DNA of 64,000 nucleotides from Ignavibacteria bacterium (GTDB lineage Bacteria; Bacteroidota; Ignavibacteria; Tepidaquicellales; Tepidaquicellaceae): NCBI GenBank assembly GCA_019187405.1, contig JABAQZ010000008.1:82040-146039 (forward strand), in the 5' to 3' direction. Below, piece after piece: positions 1 through 9,784 of the stretch. A model generated the notes under the pieces. It saw only the letters and a program-made list of their open reading frames with translations, did no database searches and was not told where the DNA came from. Made by a program: the position numbers and the translations under genes. Positions within the stretch are counted from its first letter, which is position 1; the number at the start of each line of letters is the position of its first letter.

Positions 1-857
1 TTTACGGCAAGAACTATGAAACTTATAAGAGCAACACCAGTAACGCCGTAAGTCTCAAAGCCATCTGCGGTCGGTCCTACGCTGTCTCCCGCATTGTCAC
101 CCGTACAATCTGCTATAACGCCGGGATTTCTCGGATCATCTTCCTTGATTTTAAAAACAACTTTCATAAGGTCTGAGCCGATATCGGCAATCTTTGTAAA
201 AATCCCTCCTGCAATTCTAAGAGCGGATGCTCCGAGAGATTCACCAATGGCAAAACCGATGAAGCTCGCTCCGGCATATTCTCTTGGAACGTAAAGAAAA
301 ATAATAAGCATCATTATAAGTTCGACGCAGATAAGAAGAACTCCTATGCTCATTCCCGCTTTTAATGGAATTGTAAGCAGCTTAAGTGGTTTTCTTTCAA
401 GTGATGCAAATGCCATACGGCTGTTTGCAAGAGTATTCATTCTGATGCCAAACCAAGCAACGCTGTATGAACCAAGAATACCTACCACAGTCCACATCAG
501 AATGAGAATAACGCCGCCTGCAGACTGATGCTGGAGAAAACCGAAATAAAAACTTATACAAACAGCAATAAAAATGAACAGGATAAATAAAAATTTACCT
601 TGCTGAAGCAGATAAGTTTTGCATGTTTCAAATATAATTGCTCCGACATCGAGCATTGATTTGTGAGATGGAAGTTTTTTTACGGATGTATATTGATACA
701 ATCCGAAGAGAACTCCGATTACACATACTGCTATTCCATAGAGAAGAAGCTGGTTCTGACTGTCATTTAATTCTGGAATTTTCAGATCCGCTTCGCTAGC
801 AAAAGTCATCAGCGGTGTGATGATTACAAGAAGTAAGCTTAATAAATATTTCCGCAT
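1..857 (-). CDS. hppA: Membrane-bound ion-translocating pyrophosphatase, N-terminal 285 residues (cut by window edge)
   Basis: Integral membrane pyrophosphatase that couples PPi hydrolysis to H+ and/or Na+ export. The gene starts with ATG at 857 and runs off the left edge, so only the first 285 of roughly 700 or more residues are seen. Visible family hallmarks are GGIFTKIADIGSDL (217-230), DDPRNP (240-245), the substrate and metal-binding series D250/D254/D258 in DCTGDNAGDSVG, and E268 in DGFETYG. The first 20 residues are strongly hydrophobic, followed by at least four more membrane segments. The form ending DNAGDSVGPTADGFE differs from the textbook DNVGDNVGDCAG form; from memory it matches the type in Bacteroidota-like pumps. 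Ion specificity depends on residues outside the window. Pth follows downstream at 1549-914 on the same strand but lies upstream in the transcription order. Confidence 0.93.
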   Translation of the reverse strand, partial: MRKYLLSLLLVIITPLMTFASEADLKIPELNDSQNQLLLYGIAVCVIGVLFGLYQYTSVKKLPSHKSMLDVGAIIFETCKTYLLQQGKFLFILFIFIAVCISFYFGFLQHQSAGGVILILMWTVVGILGSYSVAWFGIRMNTLANSRMAFASLERKPLKLLTIPLKAGMSIGVLLICVELIMMLIIFLYVPREYAGASFIGFAIGESLGASALRIAGGIFTKIADIGSDLMKVVFKIKEDDPRNPGVIADCTGDNAGDSVGPTADGFETYGVTGVALISFIVLAV

Positions 858-913
858 TTTTTAGATTATTTTTTTTCGTAAATTAATTTGATAAATCCCT
901 CCAATCGAGATAT

Positions 914-1549
914 TTATCGGGACAATTTATCGTTATTTATATTATTGGTTTTAATTTCTTTTTTGTCAGACAGATGGTATTTATTATATTTGTTCATCGT
1001 ATCTGTTATTCCGTTATTTATGAAGTTGTTAATGCTTTCGGTCAATACAGGTTTCAATGTTTGTATAACTTCAGTTTCTTTGGCGGTAAAGTCACTCAAA
1101 ACGTATTCAACAAAATTTTCTGACCTTACTGGAGCTTCACTGCCGATTCCTATTCTCATTCTTGGAATGTCATCGGTATTAAGATGATAAATGATGTTTG
1201 CCAATCCGTTGTGACCTCCATCGCTCCCATTTTTTCTGAATCTTAAAGTTCCCAAAGGAAGCTGAAAATCATCTATAATAACAAGCAAATCCTGAGTATT
1301 TAAAGATATATTTTTTCGTTCGAGATAATCTCCGATGACAAATCCACTGTTATTCATATAATCCAAGGGTTTGACTAAGTACACATTCTCGCCGTTGACG
1401 TTAATTTCAGCTTCATGCCACCGGCCTTTGCCCGGGATCATCCGGATTTTGAAATGTCCGGTTAAAAAATCTATTGTTTGAAATCCGATGTTATGCCGCG
1501 TGTTTTCGTATTTGGAACCCGGATTTCCCAATCCCGCTATTATTTTCAA
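914..1549 (-). CDS. pth: Peptidyl-tRNA hydrolase
   Basis: Cytosolic enzyme that cleaves peptidyl-tRNA dropped from ribosomes and so recycles tRNA. The 211-residue protein has the standard fold length plus a short Asn/Lys-rich tail. Active-site residues are visible: N9 in GLGNPG, catalytic H19 in NTRHNIGF, N66 in YMNNSG, D93 in IIDDFQLPLG and N114 in GGHNGL. The start codon is TTG at 1549, immediately giving the conserved MKIIAGLGNPG; no ATG alternative exists before the active-site Asn. It lies 23 bp after the rplY stop on the same strand, the common rplY-pth pairing, so the two are probably co-transcribed. Confidence 0.97.
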   Translation of the reverse strand: MKIIAGLGNPGSKYENTRHNIGFQTIDFLTGHFKIRMIPGKGRWHEAEINVNGENVYLVKPLDYMNNSGFVIGDYLERKNISLNTQDLLVIIDDFQLPLGTLRFRKNGSDGGHNGLANIIYHLNTDDIPRMRIGIGSEAPVRSENFVEYVLSDFTAKETEVIQTLKPVLTESINNFINNGITDTMNKYNKYHLSDKKEIKTNNINNDKLSR

Positions 1550-1572
1550 ATCAGTTTAAAAAAAGAAAAAAA

Positions 1573-2211
1573 TTATTTTTCTTCTTCGTCTTCTTTCTTG
1601 GATTTTGAAATAACTTCAGGTTCAGCCGGAGTTTCGGTTTCTTCTGCTGGTTTTTCTTTCTCAACTGTCGGAGGAACAACTGCTGCTATCGAAGAATTTT
1701 CATCATTGAGAATTTTTATATTATCTAATTTCAAATCTCCGACCTTTATTGAATCTCCTATATTTAAAGCAGATATATCAACATCTATGTGAGAAGGAAT
1801 ATTTTTTGGAAGGCATTCAATCTCCAGTCTATGGATATTATGCTGCAGTACTCCTCCTTCCTTGACTCCCGGGGCATTTCCTTTCAGGTGTACCGATACT
1901 TCTATATGAATCGCTTCGCCTTCTATTAATGCAATAAGATCAAAATGAATTGGTTTATCGGTAACCGGATGAAATTGAACATCTTTTAATATACAGCTAA
2001 GCGCTTTTTCTTCGTTGATTGTAAGATTAATAATGTGTGATTCGGTAGTATAGATTATTGGTCTCAAATCCAGTTCTTTGGCGGAAATTTCAATGTTGTC
2101 TGTTCCTTTTCCGTAGTAAATTCCGGGAACTACTCCCATTTTTCTCATTTGATTAAGAGTGGAATCTTTATACTCCTCTCTTTTACTGGCTTTTAATGTA
2201 ACTTCTGACAT
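1573..2211 (-). CDS. rplY: 50S ribosomal protein L25, long Ctc/TL5 form
   Basis: Ribosomal protein that binds 5S rRNA in the large subunit. At 212 residues it is the long general-stress (Ctc/TL5) form: an L25 domain at about 1-95 containing GVVPGIYYGKG and the FHPVTDKPIHFDLIAL segment, then a beta-rich TL5 C-terminal domain to about 180 and an acidic Pro/Glu/Lys tail. ATG start at 2211. It is first in a two-gene minus-strand unit with pth. The 157 bp upstream up to the tRNA gene should hold its promoter, but I could not pick a convincing one. Confidence 0.95.
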   Translation of the reverse strand: MSEVTLKASKREEYKDSTLNQMRKMGVVPGIYYGKGTDNIEISAKELDLRPIIYTTESHIINLTINEEKALSCILKDVQFHPVTDKPIHFDLIALIEGEAIHIEVSVHLKGNAPGVKEGGVLQHNIHRLEIECLPKNIPSHIDVDISALNIGDSIKVGDLKLDNIKILNDENSSIAAVVPPTVEKEKPAEETETPAEPEVISKSKKEDEEEK

Positions 2212-2369
2212 AATAAAAATATTTAATGGTAAACTACAAAAATAGCTTTTATTGAAAAATTAATCAATCAATTTATTTTTCAATGCAGACAGTTTTCGAA
2301 CAGATCTATATTATTGAAAATACCGCAATTTTATTAAAAATACCGATATTTGATTGTTGGAAGTGAAAG

Positions 2370-2443
2370 TACCGGGAGAGGGACTTGAACCCCCGACCTA
2401 CGGATTATGATTCCGACGCTCTAACCAGCTGAGCTATCCCGGC
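2370..2443 (-). tRNA. tRNA with CAT anticodon (elongator Met, or Ile2 if lysidine-modified)
   Basis: Read on the minus strand, a 74-nt cloverleaf: acceptor GCCGGGA pairs with TCCCGGT (ending in a G1-T72 wobble), D arm GCTC/GAGC, anticodon loop ATCATAA with anticodon CAT (complement of 2407-2409), T arm GGGGG/CCCTC around TTCAAGT, discriminator A73, no encoded CCA. A paired first base pair and the AGCTGGTTA D loop argue against initiator tRNA. Elongator Met is most likely; Ile2 cannot be excluded from the anticodon alone. Confidence 0.93.
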
Positions 2444-2598
2444 TTTTTATGCTGGACAAATTAAATCCATTAATTTTTTTATTCAATACAAATTGCCGTC
2501 AAAAAAGTAAAATAATTTTTATTTAAAGTAATATTGAAATTACTTGTAAATTGAAATAAGAATCAAATTTCTTTAATTTAAAATCAATAAATGCTTTG

Positions 2599-3072
2599 AT
2601 GAAATATAAGACAACCCTTATTTATTTATTTACAGTTATTGTTTTTTTTCTCATACAGGGAAATTTGTTTTCACAAGATAAATGGTGGAAAGAAAAAAAA
2701 TATAAAAATGAATCCACAAGGATGAAATATGATTTATGCAAAAAGACATTTAAGGAAATAGCAAATGGTTTTTTATACAATAACATTAATTATTTAAATC
2801 CATATTTTGACAATCAGGTATATCTTAATGTCTTAAGCAACGAAAAAGGATATTACAGTTCAAGTCAAGCCGAGCTAATACTAATTGATTTTATGGATTA
2901 TTTTACTGTGGAAAATTTTAAGTATCTGCGCTCCAGCAGATTCAACACCTATGCATTTGTTAACGGTGTTTATTCTTATAGAGTCGGAACTGACAGGAAT
3001 AATCTCAATGCAACTATTTCTTTGAAATATTATAACAATAAGTGGTATATTGACCAAATTACTTTGAACTGA
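2599..3072 (+). CDS. Exported DUF4783 family protein
   Basis: Small secreted or periplasmic protein of unknown function. It has an N-terminal signal peptide (hydrophobic YLFTVIVFFLIQG, likely cleavage after LFSQ) and a single alpha+beta domain resembling DUF4783, a family common in Bacteroidota, recognised from the GYYSSSQAELIL...DFMDYF segment and the terminal WYIDQITL strand. I take ATG at 2599 as the start; an in-frame TTG directly before it is also possible. It precedes the large histidine kinase gene by about 50 bp on the same strand. The domain call is from memory of the family pattern; no catalytic residues are evident. Confidence 0.75.
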   Translation: MKYKTTLIYLFTVIVFFLIQGNLFSQDKWWKEKKYKNESTRMKYDLCKKTFKEIANGFLYNNINYLNPYFDNQVYLNVLSNEKGYYSSSQAELILIDFMDYFTVENFKYLRSSRFNTYAFVNGVYSYRVGTDRNNLNATISLKYYNNKWYIDQITLN

Positions 3073-3124
3073 TGCATGATTGTATTAATTAAGATGTTTT
3101 GCTTAACAGCATTCGTAAACAGTT

Positions 3125-6100
3125 TTGGATAAATCATTTACAGAAAAAAACAGAAGCAGATTTTTCGACAGGCGATTAATTATGTTAAGTTTAATCGCTT
3201 TTTTAATTTTTGCATGGATTATTGCTGTTAAGTATGTTTCGTCATTCATAAAATCTGACTCCGAAAAAAACTGGACAGTAATTTCGGCAGAAAATACAGA
3301 AGAACAGAAAAAATTGGTATTGAAATTATTTAACGGGTATCAAAACGATCTGTTGCTGCTTTCCGATAAAATTGCCGAATCACAGGATTTCCGAAAATAC
3401 ATACAGCGAAGCGATTCGAAAAAATTGTTTGAAGAAGTATTAAATCTTTATTCGGGAAATGAATATCAAATTGAAATTTACAATTCCAGGCTCGAAATGC
3501 TTGCCTTCAAGGGAAGAAGACTCGATTCAGACATATTCACAATGCAAAGATGCCTTAATAAAAACAGATTTTCGGTGATTAAGGAAATCGGGTTTTATAC
3601 TTTTCTCATAATTTATACTCCAATATTTGATGTTAAGGATAACTCTTCGGTAACCGGTATTGTACTTACTTCACGCCTGATAGATATTAATTATCACATC
3701 AATAATAAATTTTTCAGAAATATCGGTCTGCTGAATGACATAAAAAAAGCCTCTGATATTAATCCTGTAATTGTTCCGGCAAATATTATATCGGGCAAAA
3801 TTGATGCAGATTCGGCAATGCTTATGGATAAAGTTGTTGTTGATTTAACAGGAATAGACGGAAATACAATCGGTTTACTTTATTTCCAAAAATATAACCT
3901 CTTTTCTCATAACAAAAACATTGATGCAGTTAAAAATAAAATAATATCGCTGCTTGTGTTCGGACTAACGGTAATTATGTTTTTAATTTTCCTGAAATTC
4001 ATGATGAGAGTTAATAGCGGATTTTTAAGATTTGTTTTTCTTGTAATTGCTTTAGCGGCAATTAGATATGTTTGGTTGGAATTTCATTTTCCTTCAAGAA
4101 TAATTGACATCGATATATTTACTCCCGGATATTATGCAAACATCTTCGGAATGGGAATAGCAAAATCTCTCGGAGAATTATTAATTACTTCATTGTTCAT
4201 ACTATCTGTTTCAATTTACGGATTTAAATTAGCTTTAAACAAAAAGAAAGCAGTATTTTTTGAAACAGGAAACATGGCCGGGATTTTCAGATTTATTTTT
4301 ACGGTAGTACTTGTTGGCTTTACATTTATTTTTATTTATGCATACGGTGCTGCCGTTCAGAGCATTATATTCGATTCAAACATAAAATTGTTCGATAAAA
4401 CTGCAATTGTCCCCGGTATCGAGCAGATTATTATGAATTTAATAATAATAACTCTAAGCTTTTCGCTTTTCCTGATATTATCCGGTTTGTATTCAATGGC
4501 TGTGAAAGAATTTTTTCCGGTGAGTTTTTTAGGAAGACGCATTAAGAAATACAAATTTGTTTTGATTTTGATTTTACCATTTCTGATCATTTTTTTTCTG
4601 AAGGATGGATTTTCTGATTTTAATCTGGATATGACGAGTCTTTGTTTAATTACAATATTGAGTTTTGGATTTGGTTCATATTTGAGTTACAGAAAAACTC
4701 TTGACAATGGATATAAAATATTTTCGCTTCGAAACTTCTCCGTTCTAATGCTTTTCTGCATAATTTCCGTACCGGGTTTACTGCTGGATAAAATCATAAA
4801 TCAGGAAACACGCTTTGTAGAAATCATCGGTAAAAAAATTTCAGAAAAGGAATATGACAAATTGAAGTTTCTTCTATTAACAGAACTTTCACAGCAGTCT
4901 GAAAGTAAAAGACTAGAAACTGATTTTAAAAATAAAAACAAACTCAACGAACTTGCTTTTTCGGTATGGGCAGAAAGTAAATTAAGCGAAGAGAATATCA
5001 ACTCCGCAATTCTCATTTTAGACACAAACAAAAAACAGTTAAGCGATTTTGTTTTTAATTCTTATACTCTGAATCCCGATTCAATCATGAAATTTGCGGA
5101 TAAAAATTATTTCAGCAGGAAAAAGAAAAATATTATTACGAGCGATACTTTATATGTCGAAGATACTTTGACGACTGGCGAGAGTTTTGAATCAGAAGAG
5201 GAATTAACGGAAGATGAATCAGCTGATGAATCTAACATTATCATTCAGACAGAGGATATCTTTATTCTTGACAACACCGAAGAAGAATATTATCTGGGAA
5301 TAATCCCCATACAGATTGTAGATTTAAAGAATACTCAGTATGCAAGAATATTAGGCTATTTGATGACAGCCGTGGAATACGAATCAAACACATTCATAGT
5401 TAATTCTTCAATGCAGCTGTTTAAAAATTACTCTAAAGATAATCTCTTTGACAAACTAATTTCCGATCCGGTTATTACGGAATATGTAAATAATGAAATT
5501 GTAACTTCGACTAATCCTGACATATCAAAAACAGGCACGCAGTCTCTCGATGCATTCAGAGAATCTGTGAAAAACAAGAGTCAAAAATCAAACTGGCGCT
5601 ATGAGAATATCAATAACGAAAAATTCCGGACATTTTACATTATGTCATCAGAATTATTTACAGGCAACCAAAAGATTATCTCCATTAGTCTGAAAAGAAA
5701 TGATTTTAAACTGATAACATTTTTTTACCTGAAGTTTATACTTTTTGCCGTGGTTGTTTATATGGCGGTATTTATAACAATATCACTTGTGCTTCTAATT
5801 AAGATCAGACAAATAAAATTTAACTTCAGAGAAAAACTGTTTGTTTCTTTTTTCATTGTTTCGGTAATACCTATAATTCTACTTGCTGTTTATACGAGAA
5901 GTTTTATAAAAAACAAATATGACAGCAACTTTCAAAATCAGATTATCTCCGATATTAATCTGGTTTCCCAAGCGCTCAAAAGCAGTAAATTTGATTTCAG
6001 CAGACTGGATACAAACAGTCAAAATAGAAAAATCATACTGGGAAAATCTCAATCGGTAACGGATAAGAATTTTAATTTATACTTTAAAACAAAATTATAC

Positions 6101-7273
6101 TCCACTACAAACGAAGAATTGTATAAGTCTGATTTGCTCGATACAAGAGTAGATGCAGAGGCTTATTACAATATAGTTTTTTTAAAGAAAGATTTTTTTT
6201 CAAAGACGGAAGAAATAGGAATATTTTCATTCATTACAGGATTCAAGCCATTTTATGACAACAGCAATAATCTGACGGGATTAATGTCATCTCAGACTTT
6301 ATACAAACAAAATGAAGTTAATGAAGAACTTACCGAAATACTTACGTTCATTTTCGGAACTTACATTATCGTCATAATTTTACTGCTTGTCTTTGTAACT
6401 TTTCTTACGCATAGAATTTCCAAACCCATACTTCAGCTGCAAAACGCAACCGAAAAAATCAGACTTGGTGAAAATATACTTGAGCTCGATAATAAAAGAG
6501 AAGATGAAATCGGCGATCTCATTAACTCTTTTAATAAAATGACGAAGGAGCTCGAGAGTTCGAAAATCAAACTCATGCGCGCTGAAAGAGAAGCTGCGTG
6601 GAGAGACATTGCCAGGAGAGTGGCGCACGAAATAAAAAATCCTCTTACACCTATGAAATTATCCATTCAGCATCTTTATGACGTTTATTTCAGCGGAAAA
6701 AATAATTTCCCTGATACTCTCAAAAAAACAAGGAACATAATAATTAACGAAATTGACAAACTGAATAACATCGCAACAGAGTTTTCCGATTTTGCGAAAT
6801 TGACCGGAAGAAACTACGAGAAAACAATATTAAATGAAATCATCGGCGAAGTTATATCTCTTTATAAACAGGTTCCTGAAATTGAATTCATTACAAATCT
6901 TGACGATAGTATCAGTCCAATCTGGGCTGATAAACAGGAGTTGAACAGAGTATTTCAGAATCTGATAAAAAATTCCATTCAGGCAATCGAAGACAAAGGA
7001 ATAATTGAAGTGAAGTCTTATCAGAAAAACGGTTTTGTGATTGCAGAAATTACCGACAATGGCTCGGGCATTGAAGCTAAAACATTATTGAATATATTTG
7101 ATCCAAATTTCTCGACTAAATCGACCGGAATGGGATTGGGTCTATCCATTACAAAAAAATCTCTCGATGATATGAACGCACAAATTAATTTTGAAAGTCA
7201 GATATCCAAAGGTACTAAAGTAACACTGAGATTCATTCCTTATAATCCGGATAAAGATAATGGGAAGGCTTGA
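3125..7273 (+). CDS. Large multi-membrane sensor histidine kinase, NtrY-like catalytic core
   Basis: Sensor kinase of 1382 residues. Order: TM1 (about 18-42), an extracytoplasmic domain to about 270, a block of about eight membrane segments (272-560), a second extracytoplasmic region with an acidic stretch (about 560-860), TMs near 865-895 and 903-925, a third extracytoplasmic region, a TM near 1070-1095, HAMP (about 1096-1150), HisKA and HATPase. The phospho-acceptor H1168 lies in RRVAHEIKNPLTPMKLS, typical of NtrY-type kinases; the N box (NLIKNSIQAIEDKG), G1 (DNGSGI) and G2 (GMGLGLS) boxes are intact. The start is TTG at 3125; the first ATG would delete the positively charged residues before TM1. 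No response regulator lies beside it, so the partner is unknown. Its stop overlaps the next gene start (TTGA). Confidence 0.93.
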   Translation: MDKSFTEKNRSRFFDRRLIMLSLIAFLIFAWIIAVKYVSSFIKSDSEKNWTVISAENTEEQKKLVLKLFNGYQNDLLLLSDKIAESQDFRKYIQRSDSKKLFEEVLNLYSGNEYQIEIYNSRLEMLAFKGRRLDSDIFTMQRCLNKNRFSVIKEIGFYTFLIIYTPIFDVKDNSSVTGIVLTSRLIDINYHINNKFFRNIGLLNDIKKASDINPVIVPANIISGKIDADSAMLMDKVVVDLTGIDGNTIGLLYFQKYNLFSHNKNIDAVKNKIISLLVFGLTVIMFLIFLKFMMRVNSGFLRFVFLVIALAAIRYVWLEFHFPSRIIDIDIFTPGYYANIFGMGIAKSLGELLITSLFILSVSIYGFKLALNKKKAVFFETGNMAGIFRFIFTVVLVGFTFIFIYAYGAAVQSIIFDSNIKLFDKTAIVPGIEQIIMNLIIITLSFSLFLILSGLYSMAVKEFFPVSFLGRRIKKYKFVLILILPFLIIFFLKDGFSDFNLDMTSLCLITILSFGFGSYLSYRKTLDNGYKIFSLRNFSVLMLFCIISVPGLLLDKIINQETRFVEIIGKKISEKEYDKLKFLLLTELSQQSESKRLETDFKNKNKLNELAFSVWAESKLSEENINSAILILDTNKKQLSDFVFNSYTLNPDSIMKFADKNYFSRKKKNIITSDTLYVEDTLTTGESFESEEELTEDESADESNIIIQTEDIFILDNTEEEYYLGIIPIQIVDLKNTQYARILGYLMTAVEYESNTFIVNSSMQLFKNYSKDNLFDKLISDPVITEYVNNEIVTSTNPDISKTGTQSLDAFRESVKNKSQKSNWRYENINNEKFRTFYIMSSELFTGNQKIISISLKRNDFKLITFFYLKFILFAVVVYMAVFITISLVLLIKIRQIKFNFREKLFVSFFIVSVIPIILLAVYTRSFIKNKYDSNFQNQIISDINLVSQALKSSKFDFSRLDTNSQNRKIILGKSQSVTDKNFNLYFKTKLYSTTNEELYKSDLLDTRVDAEAYYNIVFLKKDFFSKTEEIGIFSFITGFKPFYDNSNNLTGLMSSQTLYKQNEVNEELTEILTFIFGTYIIVIILLLVFVTFLTHRISKPILQLQNATEKIRLGENILELDNKREDEIGDLINSFNKMTKELESSKIKLMRAEREAAWRDIARRVAHEIKNPLTPMKLSIQHLYDVYFSGKNNFPDTLKKTRNIIINEIDKLNNIATEFSDFAKLTGRNYEKTILNEIIGEVISLYKQVPEIEFITNLDDSISPIWADKQELNRVFQNLIKNSIQAIEDKGIIEVKSYQKNGFVIAEITDNGSGIEAKTLLNIFDPNFSTKSTGMGLGLSITKKSLDDMNAQINFESQISKGTKVTLRFIPYNPDKDNGKA

Positions 7274-8655
7274 AAAGATTATTTAATTATTATCTCATAT
7301 TGATAAGCTCTTGCATGATTGTATCATGCGCAAACCAGCTGCCTCCTTCCGGTGGCGATCCTGATACTTTACCGCCGAAGATAATTTCCGTTTATCCCAA
7401 ACCAAACACAGTGTTGTTTAAAGGAAACAAGCTGATATTTAAGTTTAACGAATACGTTGACCGAAGGAGTATGCAGGAATCATTTTTAATTTATCCGGAT
7501 CCGGGCGGCAGTTTTGAATTCAGCTGGAGCGGAAAAGAAACAGAGATAACTTTTGAGAAGGGATTCAAAAAAAACGTAACCTATTTGGTTACTTTAGGGA
7601 AAGACTTAAAAGATGTCAGAGAAGGTAATATGCTCGGAACACCTTACCGTTTTGCTTTTTCGACAGGACCTAAAATAGACAAAGGAATCATTGAAGGAAG
7701 AGTCGTTTCGGATAATTTTGACAGGGTAAAAATATTCGGTTACAAAGTTAACGGCAGAGATTTAAATCCCGAAAAAGATATTCCCGAGTACATTACCGGA
7801 ACCAATGATTCCGGTTTTTATTCATTAGTAAATCTTTCAGAAGGGAAGTACAGGCTGTTTGCCGTTTTAGATGATGACAGAAACAATTTGTATGGGAAAG
7901 ACTTTGAATCAATATCAATGCTTTCTGAGGAGGCGTTAATCAGTGACAGCTCTGAAACTTTTGCCGGCGCAGATTTTCTGCTTATAAATCCGGAATTGAA
8001 AAAATCTGATAAGAAATTTTTAAATTCTCTGTTTGCCGATCCGTCGGGAAATTTAAGCAGCAACATTGAAAATAACGGCAAGTACATCTTGCCTGATCAG
8101 AGATTTTATTTTCAATTTAAGACATTTATAAAAGATAAATCCGACATTGTAAATAATTTTTCAGTTTATGATTCAGCTGCATCAAAGAAGTTTAATCTTG
8201 TATTCAACTGGATAAACGACTCTTTGCTTGAAGTATTTTCTACAGAAAAATTTTCTTTTTCATCAAAGCTTAAGTTAATTATAGATCCGGAACAGCAGAA
8301 AGAATTTTCATTCTCCGGAAGTCTTAATGTTATTGACAAAAATAATACGGGAACTATCGAAGGCAAAATTATTATGAAAGATAAATCTGACGCTGAACTA
8401 ATAGTAAAGCTCATGGAAAAAGACAATTACCGGAACATTTATTCGAAAAAACTTCGAGGCGAAGAAATGTTTGAATTTTCCGGAATACCCGAAGGAAAGT
8501 ACATTATCTTTGCTTACATTGACGCAAATGGAAACGGCGAATATGACAGCGGCAATTATTTTCCATACAAGCCGTCCGAAAGAATATCTGTTTATGAAAA
8601 GGAGCTTGATTTAAAGGGAGGCTGGAAGATTAACAATGTATTTATAAGGTTTTAA
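7270..8655 (+). CDS. Lipoprotein with N-terminal bacterial Ig-like domain
   Basis: Predicted membrane-anchored lipoprotein of 461 residues: signal peptide with lipobox IVSC, lipidated C20. Residues 25-135 (PPSGGDPDTLPPKIISVYPKP...) match the Ig-like domain (SbsA/BIg-like) typical of Bacteroidota lipoproteins. Two later segments, FYSLVNLSEGKYRLFAVLDD and FEFSGIPEGKYIIFAYIDA, look like carboxypeptidase-regulatory or prealbumin-like beta sandwiches. Start TTG at 7270 overlaps the kinase stop in the sequence TTGA, indicating translational coupling with the sensor kinase. Its 3' end overlaps the convergent holB gene by four bases. Function unknown; the coupling suggests an envelope role linked to the kinase. 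Confidence 0.8.
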   Translation: MKRLFNYYLILISSCMIVSCANQLPPSGGDPDTLPPKIISVYPKPNTVLFKGNKLIFKFNEYVDRRSMQESFLIYPDPGGSFEFSWSGKETEITFEKGFKKNVTYLVTLGKDLKDVREGNMLGTPYRFAFSTGPKIDKGIIEGRVVSDNFDRVKIFGYKVNGRDLNPEKDIPEYITGTNDSGFYSLVNLSEGKYRLFAVLDDDRNNLYGKDFESISMLSEEALISDSSETFAGADFLLINPELKKSDKKFLNSLFADPSGNLSSNIENNGKYILPDQRFYFQFKTFIKDKSDIVNNFSVYDSAASKKFNLVFNWINDSLLEVFSTEKFSFSSKLKLIIDPEQQKEFSFSGSLNVIDKNNTGTIEGKIIMKDKSDAELIVKLMEKDNYRNIYSKKLRGEEMFEFSGIPEGKYIIFAYIDANGNGEYDSGNYFPYKPSERISVYEKELDLKGGWKINNVFIRF

Positions 8656-9782
8656 TTTTTTCTTCTGATGTTTTTTAGTATGTTGATTGAGAGGTTAAAC
8701 AACAGCAATTCAGGAAACACATTGCTTTCCACATCTTTGACAGCTTCTTCTATCAGCTTTATAATTTTATAATTATCGCTGATAAAATTCTGATCAAATT
8801 TTATAAGACGGTCAATTTTATCTTTATTAATGATGAGATTCCGAACGTCATTTGAAACGTAAATAAGATCCCTGAACCATAAAATCAAAAGCATAAGAAA
8901 CTGTTTGACAATATCTTTATCTTTTTTTGACACCACCGAATCAATTTCAGCTCCGAGGTTCACATACTTTCCTGAAAGCAAAGCGGACAACAAGTTAACG
9001 ACTGTTTCCCTGAGTTCGAGAAAATTGTTGTTAAGAATGTCATCACATTTTGAAATACTACCGTCGGATAATTCACTGTAAAATTCTGCTTCATCATTAC
9101 TTAAAGAGTTTTCAGATTCTTTGAGATACCCGAGAATAACACTCTTCTTCAGATTGTCAAATTTGAGTTTCTGACATCTGCCAATAATTGTTGGGAGATG
9201 AGAAGTGATTTTTGAAGTTGTAAGTATTAATACTGAATCTCGCGGAGGTTCTTCGAGAATTTTAAGCAATGAGTTTGCGCTGTTAATATTCATCTTATCC
9301 GATTTTGAAATAATGAATATCTTTTTCTTTCCGGATTTGCCTGTGAGATAAATATCTTTTATCATTTGTCTGATGCTCGAAATTCTGATAGTGTTTGCCC
9401 GGGGCAGTGAAATGGAATAATATTTATTAATTCTTTTGCAGTCAATTTCATTGAGATAATTTGAATAATCTTCTTTGTCAAGTTTTTCCAGTGGATTGGA
9501 ATCTTCATCAGAATCATTTTTTCCCGAAGGCAGGGCAATTATATATTTTAATAGTGAAGATTTTAATTCACCAATTTCTATACAGCTTTGACATGCATCG
9601 CAGGCTTCGTTTCCGTTAATCGGATTATCGCAGTTCAGCAGTTTAGCAAATTCAATTGCAGCTGCATCTTTGCCTACACCTTCGCTTCCGTAAAAAATAA
9701 ATGAATGAGGAATTTTCCCGCTTTGAAATATCCTTTTGAGATTTTCTTTTGCGCGTTCCTGACCTAAGACATTTTTCCACAT
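8652..9782 (-). CDS. holB: DNA polymerase III clamp-loader delta' subunit
   Basis: AAA+ subunit of the sliding-clamp loader. The N-terminus WKNVLGQERAKENL...PHSFIFYG matches delta'. It keeps a P-loop-like GSEGVGKD (32-39), a four-cysteine zinc module (C51, C61, C64, C67), and the SRC-like motif region as IIGRCQKL. About 376 residues, slightly long for the family because of an acidic insert (SDEDSNPLEKLDKED) around 85-105. ATG start at 9782, two bases after the Omp85 stop, so it is the last gene of the minus-strand run. Its clamp-loader partner dnaX is also in this window (59775-61127). A delta' role rather than a second DnaX is inferred from the divergent sensor region. Confidence 0.9.
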   Translation of the reverse strand: MWKNVLGQERAKENLKRIFQSGKIPHSFIFYGSEGVGKDAAAIEFAKLLNCDNPINGNEACDACQSCIEIGELKSSLLKYIIALPSGKNDSDEDSNPLEKLDKEDYSNYLNEIDCKRINKYYSISLPRANTIRISSIRQMIKDIYLTGKSGKKKIFIISKSDKMNINSANSLLKILEEPPRDSVLILTTSKITSHLPTIIGRCQKLKFDNLKKSVILGYLKESENSLSNDEAEFYSELSDGSISKCDDILNNNFLELRETVVNLLSALLSGKYVNLGAEIDSVVSKKDKDIVKQFLMLLILWFRDLIYVSNDVRNLIINKDKIDRLIKFDQNFISDNYKIIKLIEEAVKDVESNVFPELLLFNLSINILKNIRRKN

Positions 9783-9784
9783 AA

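Noticed and set aside
94..1187. Plus-strand frames at 94-294, 346-528 and 888-1187
   Set aside because: They are antisense to the membrane pyrophosphatase and pth genes and contain no family sequence.
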